A stretch of DNA of 64,000 nucleotides from Onchocerca volvulus (taxonomy: Eukaryota > Nematoda > Chromadorea > Rhabditida > Onchocercidae): assembly GCA_000499405.2 (NCBI GenBank), contig HG738140.1, positions 6,742,158-6,806,157 of the forward strand, read 5' to 3'. Of the stretch, positions 10,201 to 23,300 are shown one piece after another. The notes under the pieces are model-generated. The model was given only the letters and a program-made list of their open reading frames with translations, was not told the origin of the DNA and made no database searches. Both the position numbers and the translations under genes were made by a program. Within the stretch, counting starts at the first letter, position 1, and each line of letters opens with the position of its first letter.

Positions 10201-13180
10201 GTATGCAGCGATCATTTATTACAGTCACTGAATTTTAATATATTCCGAACATGTGAAGTAGCTTTAGAATCAATGGTAAACACGAGAGATTCTTCAGTTT
10301 CAAGGCAGAGCTTATATTTTTATGAATGGGAAAGGGCTAAGATCTTTTTATTGTTAAATTCATGTCGGAGAGACTGGAATTGTTATTTGTCCTGAAATTT
10401 GTGACATGAGATAAGTCCATAAGCTAATTCCTGTCTATGAACTTATTTGTTAATTCCGAATTCGTGACTTTCATTTTATCTTTTATCATTTCTAGAATAA
10501 AAAGAATTAAACAAAACCCCGTTCCATTTTTTGTTGCAGAATGACGATAGCAGTTGTATCAATTTTGGCGCCCAAATTGCCAACTGAACAAAGCCATCTT
10601 TTAGCCACAAATAAGCGATACGTTGCACATTTGATTGAAATGATCAATGAAAATCTGGCTAATCCCGACAATGGACATGATAATTTCAATAATTTCACAG
10701 TGAAATTTACCCTGTCTGCACTCTGGAATTTGACAGGTACATTACTTTTATGTAGATATGAAATACATTGCAGTATATTTTTCACTTTATTCATAACTTG
10801 TTTATAACATTTCGTATAGTTTACCAAATGTTTAGATCGAAATTTTGGAATGTTATCTTTCAGTAATGTGGTTTCAGATTTCTGGTCTGAAGCATTTGAT
10901 TTATAGTGCAAGTGACGTTTTAATAATTTCACAATAAAATTTATTTTTCATTGGGTAGCATAGTAGTTGCATCTTTCTGCTGTAATATATGAGAAATTCA
11001 CAGTTCCATGACAGTTTATTTGCCAAAGATAACTAAGTTTAAATTACTGAAAAAATGAAAGGTAAAATGACTTATATTAACACTTAAGAAACAAATGCTC
11101 TGAATTACATTGTATTACATTTTCATGATAGAGATGAAAATCTTATCGTAAAGGAGGTACAACGAGATTATCTCTTAAAAAAATTACTTATCTGCAATCA
11201 CTTTATCTTCAGAATTAATTATGAATTTTTATTATCATTATTCCAGAGAGTAAAAAGTTTATGAATAACGCTGTTATGATCTCCTTTCAGTAAACTTGGC
11301 TCTAGTTTTGTATCCTGTTCTAGAGGATGTCGGATGAGCTATCTTATTCTTTTCCAGTTTTTATTTCTTTGTTTTTTTTTCTTCTTTTTAGTCTGTCATC
11401 TTTTTTCCTATTTTACTTCAATTTTGCCGATTCATTTCAGATGAATCACCAGTTACATGTAGATTATTTGTGCAGCTCGGTGGCATTGCAGCAGCATTTG
11501 GCGTTTTGGACCAGTATCAAAATAACACAAGTATACAAACTAAGGTTCTTGGCCTTTTGGTGAGTGCCTTTTATGGTCAGTAACATATATCCAAAAGCTA
11601 ACCTTTTTTAGAAAATTTCTAGTTTAATTCAGCGCAGCAGTTTGTGATAGCATAATTCACAGTTTCCTGTTAAATCTTATTTGGATTTCATCTCACTGCA
11701 TGCAGATAAGGGCTGGATGTGAATAGACTAAAATGAGATACAATTATGGAAACTTTAGACTTTATCTCATTTTCTATTATGAAACACAATAGGATTAGCA
11801 CTGAATGAAAATGTAAACAACTGATTTTGAAATACGGAATGTAGAGTTTTCCTTGGTGGAGGAAGATGGGGATTGAAATTGAAAATAATGATTTCTAAAT
11901 GTTTTTTTTAGAACAACATTGCGGAAGTGAGAAGTTTGAAAAGACGAATAGTACATCACCGATATGTTCGAACAGTTCTGTAAGTTTAATTTAGTATTAC
12001 TTATTAATGAAGTATTTTTGCATATTGTTGCCAGGTAAATTGAAAAGCTAGTGAAAGGCGAAGCATTGAAAATTACTATCAAATAGATTCGGCAGATTAG
12101 TTTACTTTGCTGATTTGATAAACTATATTTCACAAAAATAATGAGATTATTCAGAGAACTGTTGGAAAGCGATTTGATGCTCGATAGTTACGTTAGTAGT
12201 GCAAGACATATCGATGTTTCATATTTCGCTGCTGGAATATTGGCTAATTTGTTAGACTGTGGCCCATGGACATTTGAACCGACATCAGATCATTGTAATC
12301 AATCGTTGGTTAGTTTTTTTTCAATTAAAAAGCAAGTTATTGGTTACAGTAATTTATTGTTTATTTATTCATTATTTCAAGCATGTCTTTTTTTTCTCCA
12401 CATAGTATAACTGACATAATCAGTAATTAGATTTTAATATTTGAAAGTTAAATTGCATCTCGTAATGAACTAGCAGATGCTGAGCATACCATTCTGAATT
12501 TCATCTTCTCGATATATATAAAGTTTATAATTGCAGCTTCTTGATTTCATATAATTTTAGATATTGGCAGTAAAAAGATGGCCCAAAGCACTCTTAACTA
12601 TGGTTGCCTACCGGTAAATTATTTTTTTTTCTTTTTTATAGTCCTTAAAAATTATTCCAAATTAGCAAAGAACATGCATTAAAGATTCTTCGAAATTTTC
12701 TTAAGGACGACAAGAGAACTGTGTATATCAGCAGTTTTTGTTTTTTTTAACAAGATTGTTGAACCTTATTTTACATTTCCATTCATCATGATTATAATCT
12801 AGAGGTCAGAATTGTTTTTAATATCTTTTATCAGAAAATATGCCGTTTCAGAATATTCCTTCTTGAGTAATGATCTATATTAAAGTTTCTGTATTTGAAT
12901 ATATTTATTTATTTTCAGATCATTCGTCCCATTTTTTGTATTACTGAAACAGGATGATATAACCGGAGCGCAGATGTGGGCCGCATGGGCAATCCAACAT
13001 GTATGTATCAGTGACAAACAAAATAACTATATAAAGTTACTGCTTTCACAAGGCGGACAAGAAGAATTTTCACGTTTAGCCAATTCAAGATTTGCTCATC
13101 CAGACGCTGTGCAGCTTGCTCATTCTGTGCTCAATTTGATCAAAGAATGTGGTTGTGAGTCATCAAAACTCAAAAATTGA
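7229..13180 (+). CDS. zyg-11: ZYG-11 homologue, substrate receptor of CUL-2 ubiquitin ligase
   Basis: ZYG-11 proteins recruit substrates to the CUL-2/elongin ligase (C. elegans meiosis and early polarity; Gly N-degron recognition by human ZYG11B). Exons: 7229-7456, 7773-7986 or 8036, 8090-8168, 8269-8455, 8594-8737, 9000-9258, 9361-9522, 9691-9773, 9928-10021, 10177-10304, 10540-10736, 11441-11559, 11912-11979, 12155-12308, 12561-12613 and 12919-13180. The protein has about 826 residues (human ZYG11B 744). An N-terminal BC/VHL-box-like SLFRLSLQAV (residues 16-25) would bind elongin C. Leucine-rich repeats follow (TTLIVSETPGFGDAEL, YMDISD, LRFLDIAGN), then armadillo-like helices with hallmark stretches KFTLSALWNLT, KVLGLLNNIAEV, DVSYFAAGILANL and QMWAAWAIQHVC. 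The exon 2/3 junction is uncertain: the good GTAAAT donor at 7987 breaks frame, whereas a weaker GTGTAC at 8037 keeps it. Intron 10 starts with GC. Confidence 0.92.
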
Positions 13181-13446
13181 ATCATATCATCAATTTAAAG
13201 ATCATGGAATGCGCAAATAGATTTTTTTCAATTTCTTTAGTTGACTAATGTTGTGGCCTTTAACTTTTGCTCTTCATTAAACAGGCTTGCATGAATTTTT
13301 CTGCCTTGTTTTTTCGAAATTCGCTCTGTTTTTCGCATTATTTTCAACATTTAACACTTTCCACGAACGAAATGTTTACTTTTTTATAGATATTTCAATT
13401 TTAATTTCAATTACTCTTTATTTTTGAAGCAGTGTCTATGATGTAC

Positions 13447-13465
13447 ACGTCATTTTTTATGACGT
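13447..13465. repeat. Perfect small hairpin ACGTCAT...ATGACGT in zyg-11 3' flank
   Basis: Seven-base perfect inverted arms (13447-13453 and 13459-13465) flank five T residues, about 270 nt after the zyg-11 stop. It may fold in the 3' UTR. The arms also contain the TGACGT core bound by CREB/ATF factors, which may be chance. Confidence 0.5.
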
Positions 13466-13489
13466 ATCAAATGGTAGCGAAATGAATGA

Positions 13490-13545
13490 TAGCGAATTTG
13501 AATTGCTTAGAATTGATGAATGGTAGCGAATTTGAATTGCTTAGA
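13490..13545 (+). repeat. 22-nt direct repeat in zyg-11 3' flank
   Basis: The block TAGCGAATTTGAATTGCTTAGA occurs at 13490-13511 and again at 13524-13545, and a shorter partial copy (TAGCGAAATGAAT) sits just before. It lies about 310 nt past the stop codon, probably within the 3' UTR or just after it. Confidence 0.75.
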
Positions 13546-16500
13546 CTTATTCTAATATTGTGAGGTATAGGGAAGTTTTTGTTTTTCTCGCAACTGTTTT
13601 TGTTCTCGACACTGAAAGGAGTAGAATCCGTGAGCCAGTATAACTATATTGACTAAGTGACTAATTACAAATAATTATAACAACAGTTTTTACAACTAAT
13701 TAGAGATTTTTTATTGTACATTAATTAAATAGATTTTGCACTAATTATGCAGTTTTTTGAATAGTTATAAAGTTTTTTTTTCTGAACTTATTCATTTTCT
13801 TTCACTTCGTACTTTTATTTTGTACATTTCTTCTTTTCTGTATGTATAAATTATTCAGTTATTTAGGTATCGTTTGAAACTGTACAGAATTAACGCATCG
13901 ATTTGCTCCATTCATTCTTATGTACTTATCTATTTATTTGAAGATCTTAATAGATATATCAGGATTCTCATCAAGCTTATCAGACTTTCTAATCTTTTTA
14001 CAGTGATAGAGTTCTTTCTTTATTCCGACATTTAATTATATTTCTTTTTGATTTTGTGAACTAATCTAGTTGTTACGCATTCGAGATGCTTGCTTGCACA
14101 TTGGATGTGATCATATACTCTGTTAAAGTTAGCCCCACAGTTTTCAAATTATTTGCAGTTAATCAAACTACCAGTTGATCAGATATTCATCTGCAAACCC
14201 TCCATAAATTTAATATGAACAACTAGAAAATTTCTTTAGTTATGTATGTACTGTACATAATAATATATTTTGTTCTGTTAAATGCATCAACAATCTTTTC
14301 GATTTTTCATATATCATGTGATTTATTGAAATACCGATAAAATGGTATATTTGTTGTAATCAATAGATTCAGTCTCAATTTTTCAAACAAATGATTTGCC
14401 TTAATTTTTTTAAATATGTCCACTTCTGTTACAATTTTTTTTAATTGTTAAATCCATTTTATAAGCAGTATAATTATTATCATTGGTTATTTTACATTTA
14501 TTTATCCTAATATTGTGAATGTTGCTGCAAAAGGAAATATTAACTTACGTTATCTGCTAATATTAATACATTTAATCAGTGATATTGATATGCATAAATA
14601 ATTACCTACCAAATCCAATAGCCCTGAAAATGTACAAGCGTTTGAGCAGAAGACTTGTACTTTAACGCAACCTTTGGTTTATCCCATAGCACTCATTGAT
14701 TTTGCTAATATTTTATGCTGTTTGGTGTTTAAATTTTCTGAAATTTTTGCTAATAGTTAAAAATGGAAGAAATTTTGCATCATCTGGAAGCATAAATAGA
14801 AGAAGGGAAGGTATTTTAGATTAATCTGATTATTTCATTATTTCTTTCCATACTACTTGTATTATATCTATATTTGTATGTGTGTATTTTATTGGTGTGC
14901 CGAAGTAATGATTTGATTTGAGTATAATAATAACAGATGGCAATGCAATGACCTTCTCACACTTTTATGTTCCTAAAATCCTTTTCCTTCTATCTTATTT
15001 TAACCCAAAATATTAGGAATAACGAAAAGATAGTTGATGAGGAGGAGAGGGACATAAAATTCATTTTTAGGACAATACGGCAGCATATCTATCACAAGGT
15101 ACAATCGTCAAATGACATCGTTGGATAATTTATTTTAATTTTCTTGACACGTTCCATGCAATGTTATTTTAGAGCCTTAGTATACTTCTCTAAATAAACA
15201 TATCTTTCTTTTTTTTTTTTTTCCTAATTGACAGAAGAAATTTGTCTTTTCTTTTATTTATTGAATATTGCATTTTTAAAAATGCGATATAATTTCTTGA
15301 GAATTGCCAAAATTTATTTTTAACCATCCGTTAATGTTTGCTAAAAGTTTTTAAAAATTTTTGAAAATAATATACGCTAGCATTGCTTGAATATTTTATC
15401 TTCTTAACACCAATTTCTTATAAAAGTTATACGCAGAAGTAATACTTCTGTAATTAATTGCCAAATGCTGGAATGATTCAACAAATTTTAATTGATAGTC
15501 AGAACAGAAAATGAAAAAAAAACTGGAACAATAGCACTCAATTTTCTTTCTTTTTTTTAAAAAAAATATCTCACAAGATGGTCTCAAAAAGATATTCAGT
15601 AATTTTTCAATTTGTTTTAATTGATTTTACTTAATGATTTTTGACTGATAATTAATTTTCAATTTTTTATTTTATTTAAAATATTATGTATTTCATTCAG
15701 CTGTTTCAAACATTCATTCACTCATTTTTTTTTTTTTTTTTTGAAAATTCATTACCGTAATCATTTCGGTAGAATGAATTTAAAATGTCCTTCACGGAAG
15801 AAGTTTAATAGATATGAATAGATTGAGTTAGAAGAAAATGATCACGAAGTGTGTGTTAGCTTAGAAAATTGTATTAAATCAATGAAATGGTTGATTGGTT
15901 GGAAAAAGACGAAAGAAAAACCGAAAAGTTCATACAAATTGGATGAAAGAAGAAAAAGAGATAATTTGTATTGAATGAAAAGAATTAATATTGGCATCAA
16001 TTCGATTTAATTCTATTCACAACAATTCTTTTGATCCAACCGAAACTATTATAATTTTCTTATTTTGTTATTCCATTTCATCCTAATATTAAATCGTTTC
16101 TCTCTCTCTCTCCCTCTCTTTTTCTCCCTTCCTCTTCTTCTTATTCTTCCTTTTGCAACATCCCCTTATTTAATTTCTAAAATTTCCTTATTTTTTTTAA
16201 TTACTAAATAAATTATAAGTAAATTTAATTTTTTTTATAATTATTTGTCGGTTTTATTTTGGCTAGTTTAATTCATCTATTGTTATCATTTGACTGAGTT
16301 AGAAGAAAATAATTTACAGTAATATTTTGTTAATTTTGAGTTAATCATCAATCAGTTGCTTTTTCAATTATATTTTTTGTAATTTCATATTAAATACAAA
16401 GAATCGAAAAAATGAGCATTGTGAAAAATAATATAATATCAAAATTGAAAAAAGAAAGCAAATGTAATTCCAATGGAAATAATAGCTATTATTTCTTTGA

Positions 16501-17372
16501 GAATTTGATAATTTTCAGTATTACTGATATTGTATTGAATGCAAAATAATAAATATTTTAAAATTAGTATCAATATCAATTAATATTTTTTGATATTTGA
16601 TTCAAAAGAGAGACGAAGATTGAATATTTTATCAAACGTGCACAGCATATAACAGAAATACTAAATTATAATCTTGTATAATTTACCGTAAAAATATACA
16701 AAATAACAAGAAAAGAAAATCAACTTTTCCTAGATATAGCAAATTGCAATCATTCTGTGTGATCATGAAAATGAAAAATGCACATTCTCAATTTTAAGAA
16801 AAAAAATTAATGAGAACAATAATTGAATTAAAAAATTCAATAAAGTAAGTTAGAATTGTATGAAAACATGAAACTGATATCGATTTTAAAAAAAAGTGAA
16901 TTACGACGAGTGGCATGAAGTTTTCAAATTTTAGCAAAATTTCGATTTAAATCTGAAACGAAGACCGAATCATAATATTCGTTATTCCATCACTGCTTAT
17001 CAAATTTATCTCTCTGATATTATCAAGAAAAAATGAATGAATAATAATATTTTTCGACAGTTTAATTTTTTATCAAAAAAAAGGATGCATAAGTTGTAGT
17101 AATATATTATCTGTTCCAATTTTAACCAACTATTATCTTGGCTAAAATTTGATTTGATAATATAATAGTGATAATAATTGGTCCTTATTGTTGTATTTTA
17201 AATTAATTAAAACTTGCAAAAATTTAACTGGTACAATCAATCACCGTTAATTACAACACGTATTAAAAGAAAAAAAGAAAAAATAAAAGGAAAAGAAAAA
17301 TTTAACAATGAAGCATATTTCATATAAATATGAATTGGATAAAAAAAAAAAAAAAGAAGCAAAATCGAGAAT
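13546..17372. other. Convergent zyg-11/T-box spacer
   Basis: About 3.8 kb lies between two 3' ends facing each other. It is AT-rich with poly-T runs (15205-15222, 15725-15742), a CT-rich tract at 16099-16140 and an AATAAA at about 15194. No open frame looks coding. It presumably contains both 3' UTRs and polyadenylation sites. Confidence 0.6.
16099..16140 (+). repeat. CT-rich microsatellite
   Basis: A (TC)n tract beginning TTTCTCTCTCTCTCTC degrades into mixed CT-rich sequence with CCCTCTC and CTCCCTTCCTC. It lies in the convergent spacer. Confidence 0.8.
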
Positions 17373-20300
17373 TCATGAAATGAGTGAAGTTCGTCGATCA
17401 TCTGTCACCCTTTTTTCATTACCTATTACAATAGATTTTTTTGTTGTTGTAGTAGCTGTTGTTGTTGTCGTTGTTGTTGTTGTTGTAATGGCAGTAGTAT
17501 TACTACCAATATACGGTATTAAATCACGATCAAAATGCAAACGTGATGGATAAGTTGTTGTAGAAGATGATGATGATGATGATGGTAATGTTGGTGGTGA
17601 TACAGGTACAGCGGTAATATTTGCAAAAAACATTTGTGATATAAATTGTGGTGGTAATGGAAAACGTGAATGCATTTTACCTGCCCAATCTGTAAAAATA
17701 AAATATTTTTAAATTTCAAATGATACATTTAAAATAGAAGTAAAAGATTTGGATAAATTTTTTTTTTTTTTTTAGAAAATAGTATTTTCAATTTTATATT
17801 GCACAATAATAGAAAATACTTATTTCATTTTAAAATAATCAGTAAATTTGAGGAAAAAATTTGGATCAAAATTTTTTTCAAAGAAAACAAATTCTTCGTA
17901 AATTTAATATCAAACAAGATTTTAGTTCAAAATCTTGCAAACGAAATTTAAGCATTGTATTTTAACATATTTCTTCTATTTTACATAATTTTCTTTTTTA
18001 CATAATTTTCGTATCGCAAGTACTGTATTTTACATAATCCTGGAAAGTACCGTAAATCCAATCCTACTGTAGAAAAATGATAACAATTAATATATGATAT
18101 TTTCATGAATTAATTTTTGCAATTTTATTGCTACTGTAGAAAGTTTTGAATTGATAAATATTAAACGGATCACTTTTATTCGATTTAATTCATTTCAGAT
18201 TAATTTTTTAAAATGGTTATGAAATTCAATTTTCAAAATTTTTGCAAGAAGTGAAAAAGAGTTAAATATATTTTATGCGATAATTTTCAAAACTAAAAAA
18301 AAAATGAATTAAATTGCCTTACATTGACGAATTAATGCTTGCTGCATAATTGCTGAACTATACAAATTGGGTAATAACATCGGTGCATTATCATTTCGGA
18401 CATCTCTAAAGATTTATTCAAATTATATTAATCATTTATTTTATATTTCTTTAATTTTCTTTTAAAATTTTTCTTTCTTTCATCCATAAATAAATAAATT
18501 ATTAAATGATATGATTAGATCTACGCGACTATAATCATCAAATTGCAATTTATATCATTTCAACTATTACATAATTTCGAACTTATAATTAATTATCTTT
18601 CAATCGCTTATTATCAATTACTATTTTTTAATTATTCACTTTTCTATTATTCATGTTGCTGAACACATGACATCCATGTCATAATGTATTCTATAATATT
18701 ATCACATATGATATCATATAATTTATCAATTTTTATAAAAAACTTGGCAATATTTAAGTTGAAATAAAATGAAGAAATAAATTCCAGCTTTGATAAAATT
18801 TTGATAAAATTTTAACAAAAGTACAAATCATATTCCGGTGAACGTCCATTTGGATCACGAAAACCTTTTGCAAACGGATTCTTTTCAATTTTTAATTTTG
18901 TAATTAATTGATTTTGATATGCTGTGACAGCCATGAACTGTGTTTCTTTGAATTGAAACGTTTTGTAATGCTCGCTGTGTAGATCGATTGTTAGTGCCTA
19001 AAAAGAAAATTAAACAGTAAAGTGAAATTTTTTCTTGATAAAATTTCAATATTCAGAGCATTTTTTACTGACGATTTTACTTCTTGGAAAGTTTTTCTCG
19101 AAAAACTTTTAATGTAAACAAATGGAATAATTGAGAATTTAATTGTTATTTCAATTAACTCATAAATCGTAAATTTAAAATCAAATCATAAAAAAGTTGC
19201 ATCTCTTTGAATTTTAATAAATGCATTGCTTCAAAATATGAATGAATATAATTTATTAAATTTCATAAAAAAAAAAATTAACCTGTTCAATAGGCCTTTC
19301 ACGTGGTCGTCTAACTATGTGTATACGTGGCTGATATTTATGCATCGAATTTAAAATCAGCTAAAAATTATTTAATATTAAAATGATTATAAAGTAATAT
19401 AAAGCATCATACATTATCGAGTAACTATCTTTTAATCACTTATCATTAATTATTGTCTTTTGATTCTTTACTGATTTTAAACAATTTTTTTTTTTGATTA
19501 AATAAAATAACTTACATGTCCAGTTTTGTCAACTTCATTATTCGTTAGTTTGGCTTTTTCGAATGATATAACTTGATTGCAAAGCTGCAATAGGAAGATC
19601 CTATTTCAATTTAGTTTTTTAACAATTTTTTTAAATTTAAATTTTAATAATAATAAAATTCATTGAACTTCTAATTTCTTCACGTATAGATGGAGAAAAA
19701 CTTTAGAAACCTGTTCACCGGTGAATGGCGAATCAGGATGCATGTACAACCGATTACGAGGTGTAGGTTCAGCTTTACCGGCTGTTAACCAGGATGATTT
19801 ATTGTAAATATACCGGTAACGTCGATTGTCAACCGGAACTACATCCAGAAACACGTAATAAAGCATATCCGGTTCACAACCATTGATACTCAATTTCATC
19901 GTCGGAAACATACGTCTATAATTTTGCATCCATTTTATGACAATATTTATGATGAAAAACAATTTTTTTCAAAATGTGTTGCAGGATAATTTTGAAATTT
20001 TTAGTTGAAATCTGAAAATTGAGAATCATTCAGAAAAAATTATTTTTAATATTTGTAGTTTCAAATTTTGTCTCATCCTTATTTAATATTGGCAAATTAT
20101 TTCATAAATAAAACTTCAAGTTTTCTTTCTAAAAACATTTCTTATGTAATCAATAAATGTGAAATAATCAAAAACATAAATGATTCATTCATAGCATAAA
20201 ATAATATTTTAATTCTTTTCAGTTAATTCAACTCCAATTTATCAGGATAAATTTACTTCTAATTACCTCATTTATCGACATGTTATCATATTTCAATTAT

Positions 20301-23300
20301 AACGATTTCTCATTCCATTACTATTATATCAATCTTGTTGATTGAAATAAATGGCATAATTTAAACTTCTTTATTTTTTTCAATTAATCAAATTTTAATC
20401 CGCCAAAAAATTTATTATTAATTATCTTTCGCATCGTCAAAATAATTTCAACAAAAGTACGGTATTTCAATAAATTTTGTATCATTGATTAACAGCAATA
20501 ATATATTAATGATAATAAATGGTGTCTGCAATCTTTTAGTGTTGGATGATAGAAACAACTTGTGATAAGAAATTGTGATAATGATTTATATATATCATAA
20601 TTATATATATCATTATCACAATTTCTAATCATAATATGTGGATGTATATATTTGTGTTTGTGTTTATGTATTTGTTTATTGATTATGATCATAAAAATCG
20701 CGCGATTAATTGCGATTGTTATTGATGAATGATGAAGATTAGGAATAATAAAAGAAAAGTAAAGGTAAAGAAAATAAGAGACAAATATTTTATAGATGTA
20801 TATATACAGGTTCGATTTATCAAAATGAAAAGGAATTAAATTTTTTTTTTCGTTCAAATTGATTTAATTTTTATACAATAATTAAAACTACAGAAAAGTA
20901 AATATTAAAAACAAAATGATAATTCAATATTCTTTTTTTCGGCTAATCTTTAATTACAAATGATGGAAATAAAGATTGACCCAAATTCTTGTTGATGCAA
21001 GATCGAATACGAAGTATTACTGTACCACTATTATACAGATTACTGTATAATATGAGAAATTAAACACCAAAAAATTTTAATTTGGAATTTATCCAATTGT
21101 TATGTCATGTTAATTAATAATTTAGCCGTATTTTAGCGGAAAAAATAAATAAATATCTAATTGAACGCCATAATTTTTTCACCGACAAAAAGTTTTATTT
21201 CTTACTAAATCCTAATTGCTTGCATTAAAAAATAATCTATTGCGAAGATTAACGATGAAGTATAGTGGAATGATTTTTAATTAGTTAAGTAATGTATTAA
21301 AATATTAATTTCTGGTTTGTTGTTTTTTTTTTTTTTTTACAATTTCAAGTTTCTTTTTAGGCATCAATAAATCTGCTCATTAAATATGCGTTTTAAATGA
21401 TATATATGAAAATACCTGTTCTACTATATAAACTTGACTTAAATTTTCATTTTAACAATTAATATGCGAAAAAAAAAATTCGAATTCGAGTACTATTAAT
21501 GACTAAATATTTTGCCACTGTTATTGCATGACAAATGTTTTATCATTTTGAGATAACAAACATTTGTAAATTTCTACCGTAATAATAATTTTTGGAAAAA
21601 ATTTATTACTTCATTTAAAACATATGGCAAAATATATGAATACTAAAAGAGCGTAAGATCAAAGAACTCGGAGAAAAAAGAAAGAAGAAAAGAAGACGAA
21701 ATCATAAAAATTGATTTTCGATTGCTCTTTCTTTTTTTTCTTTTTTTTTTCCGCGAAATGATTTAGAAAAATTGCAATTAATGATTTTAAGTCACAGTTG
21801 AAATGGATTTTATTTGGCAAAAAGAGAGTAAAACTAAGTTGCTTTCATCTGAATTAAATTGACATAAATTAAAATTGTATTGTGCGGTAGACTAAGCTGA
21901 ATAGAAATAACATGAATTGAATAAATTTTATCATATTTATGATATATTTTTATTTCAAAATGACAAATATTAATTAAGCAAGATAACTAGTTAGCATTGA
22001 TGATTAAATGTCGTCTATTTCTCTTTTTTTTTTTTTTTTTTTTTTTCTAGGATATTGCGATATTGCAAAATTGTACCGTAAGCAAATGATAATTTCATTT
22101 TTTTTTTTTTTTTTTGAATTTTCATGATTATACAGCATTATAAATAATCTTATTCTCAAAATTTTACTATTTATATATTTATTTTGTGGTATTATCAAGA
22201 AAATTGGTTGCAAAAAAAAAAATTAAAAAAGTTTTGTGAATTTGAAAAAAAATTTCAAACAATTCTAACTTTGGAAGCAATAAATTACGATCAGTAATAT
22301 TTGCAGAAGAGTTCAAATGAATGTAAAATAAATTGAAATTTAGAAGTAATAAATATATTGTTAAACATACCAATACAAAAGAACAATAAAAAACAGTAAA
22401 TAAATATTTTATGATATTTTGCTTATATTTTAATAAATGTTAATAATTATAATAAAGAAATAGTATTTAATAATACAAAACTAGTTATTTTAAATATAAA
22501 TAGTAATGATATATTAAAAAGAATTTAATATTTGAATTTCAGAATCGAAAAAAAATCCCAAAAAAAAAATAAATCAGCTGTGAAAAGATTGTTATAGCTG
22601 ATAATGGATGTGCTGTTGACTACTTTTTATGATTGAAAACTTTCATCATCATCACTATTATTATTATCACGAAATAGTATGAAAAAAGAGAGAAAGTAAT
22701 CATCATATAGATATTTTCATTTTTCTGAAACTAAATTTCGCAAATATTCGCAACTTAAAAATGCTGAAAATTTAAATTTGAAAATGATTTTAAATGCAAA
22801 ATTCAAATATAAAGAATGTTATCATGAAAAAATTCGTAACTTCTAATTTCATCATACAATAAAAGAAAAATATACATTAATGATATTAAATATATTAATG
22901 TTAATGATCTTAAATTGTTAATCAGTTAATCGTTTAATTTTAGTCTTTTCTTCTATTTAATTATTTCAATAATTTGTATTTATTATTTTATAATTTATAT
23001 TCATTATTTTATACACTCAATATTTGGCAGAAAAAATTGTGCAGTTTCAATTTAACACGTTTTAATTATTAGTGTAGTATTATACCAAGTTTGAAAAAAA
23101 AAGTTCATGCAGAAATTTGTGTATATGAATATTTCGTTTGATATTCATTGATGTTTTAATTAATAATTCCATTGATAATCATAGCACTGATAATTGAAAT
23201 TCAATGAAATTAATTTTATTCAAATTACTAATGCAATTTAAAAAAAATCGTCGCGGTGATAATTTTACTTCAGTTAAAATCACTTATAATATACCTTCAT

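Noticed and set aside
17308..17553. Plus-strand frame with a long Val run
   Set aside because: It is the complementary reading of the T-box triplet repeats and has no independent support.
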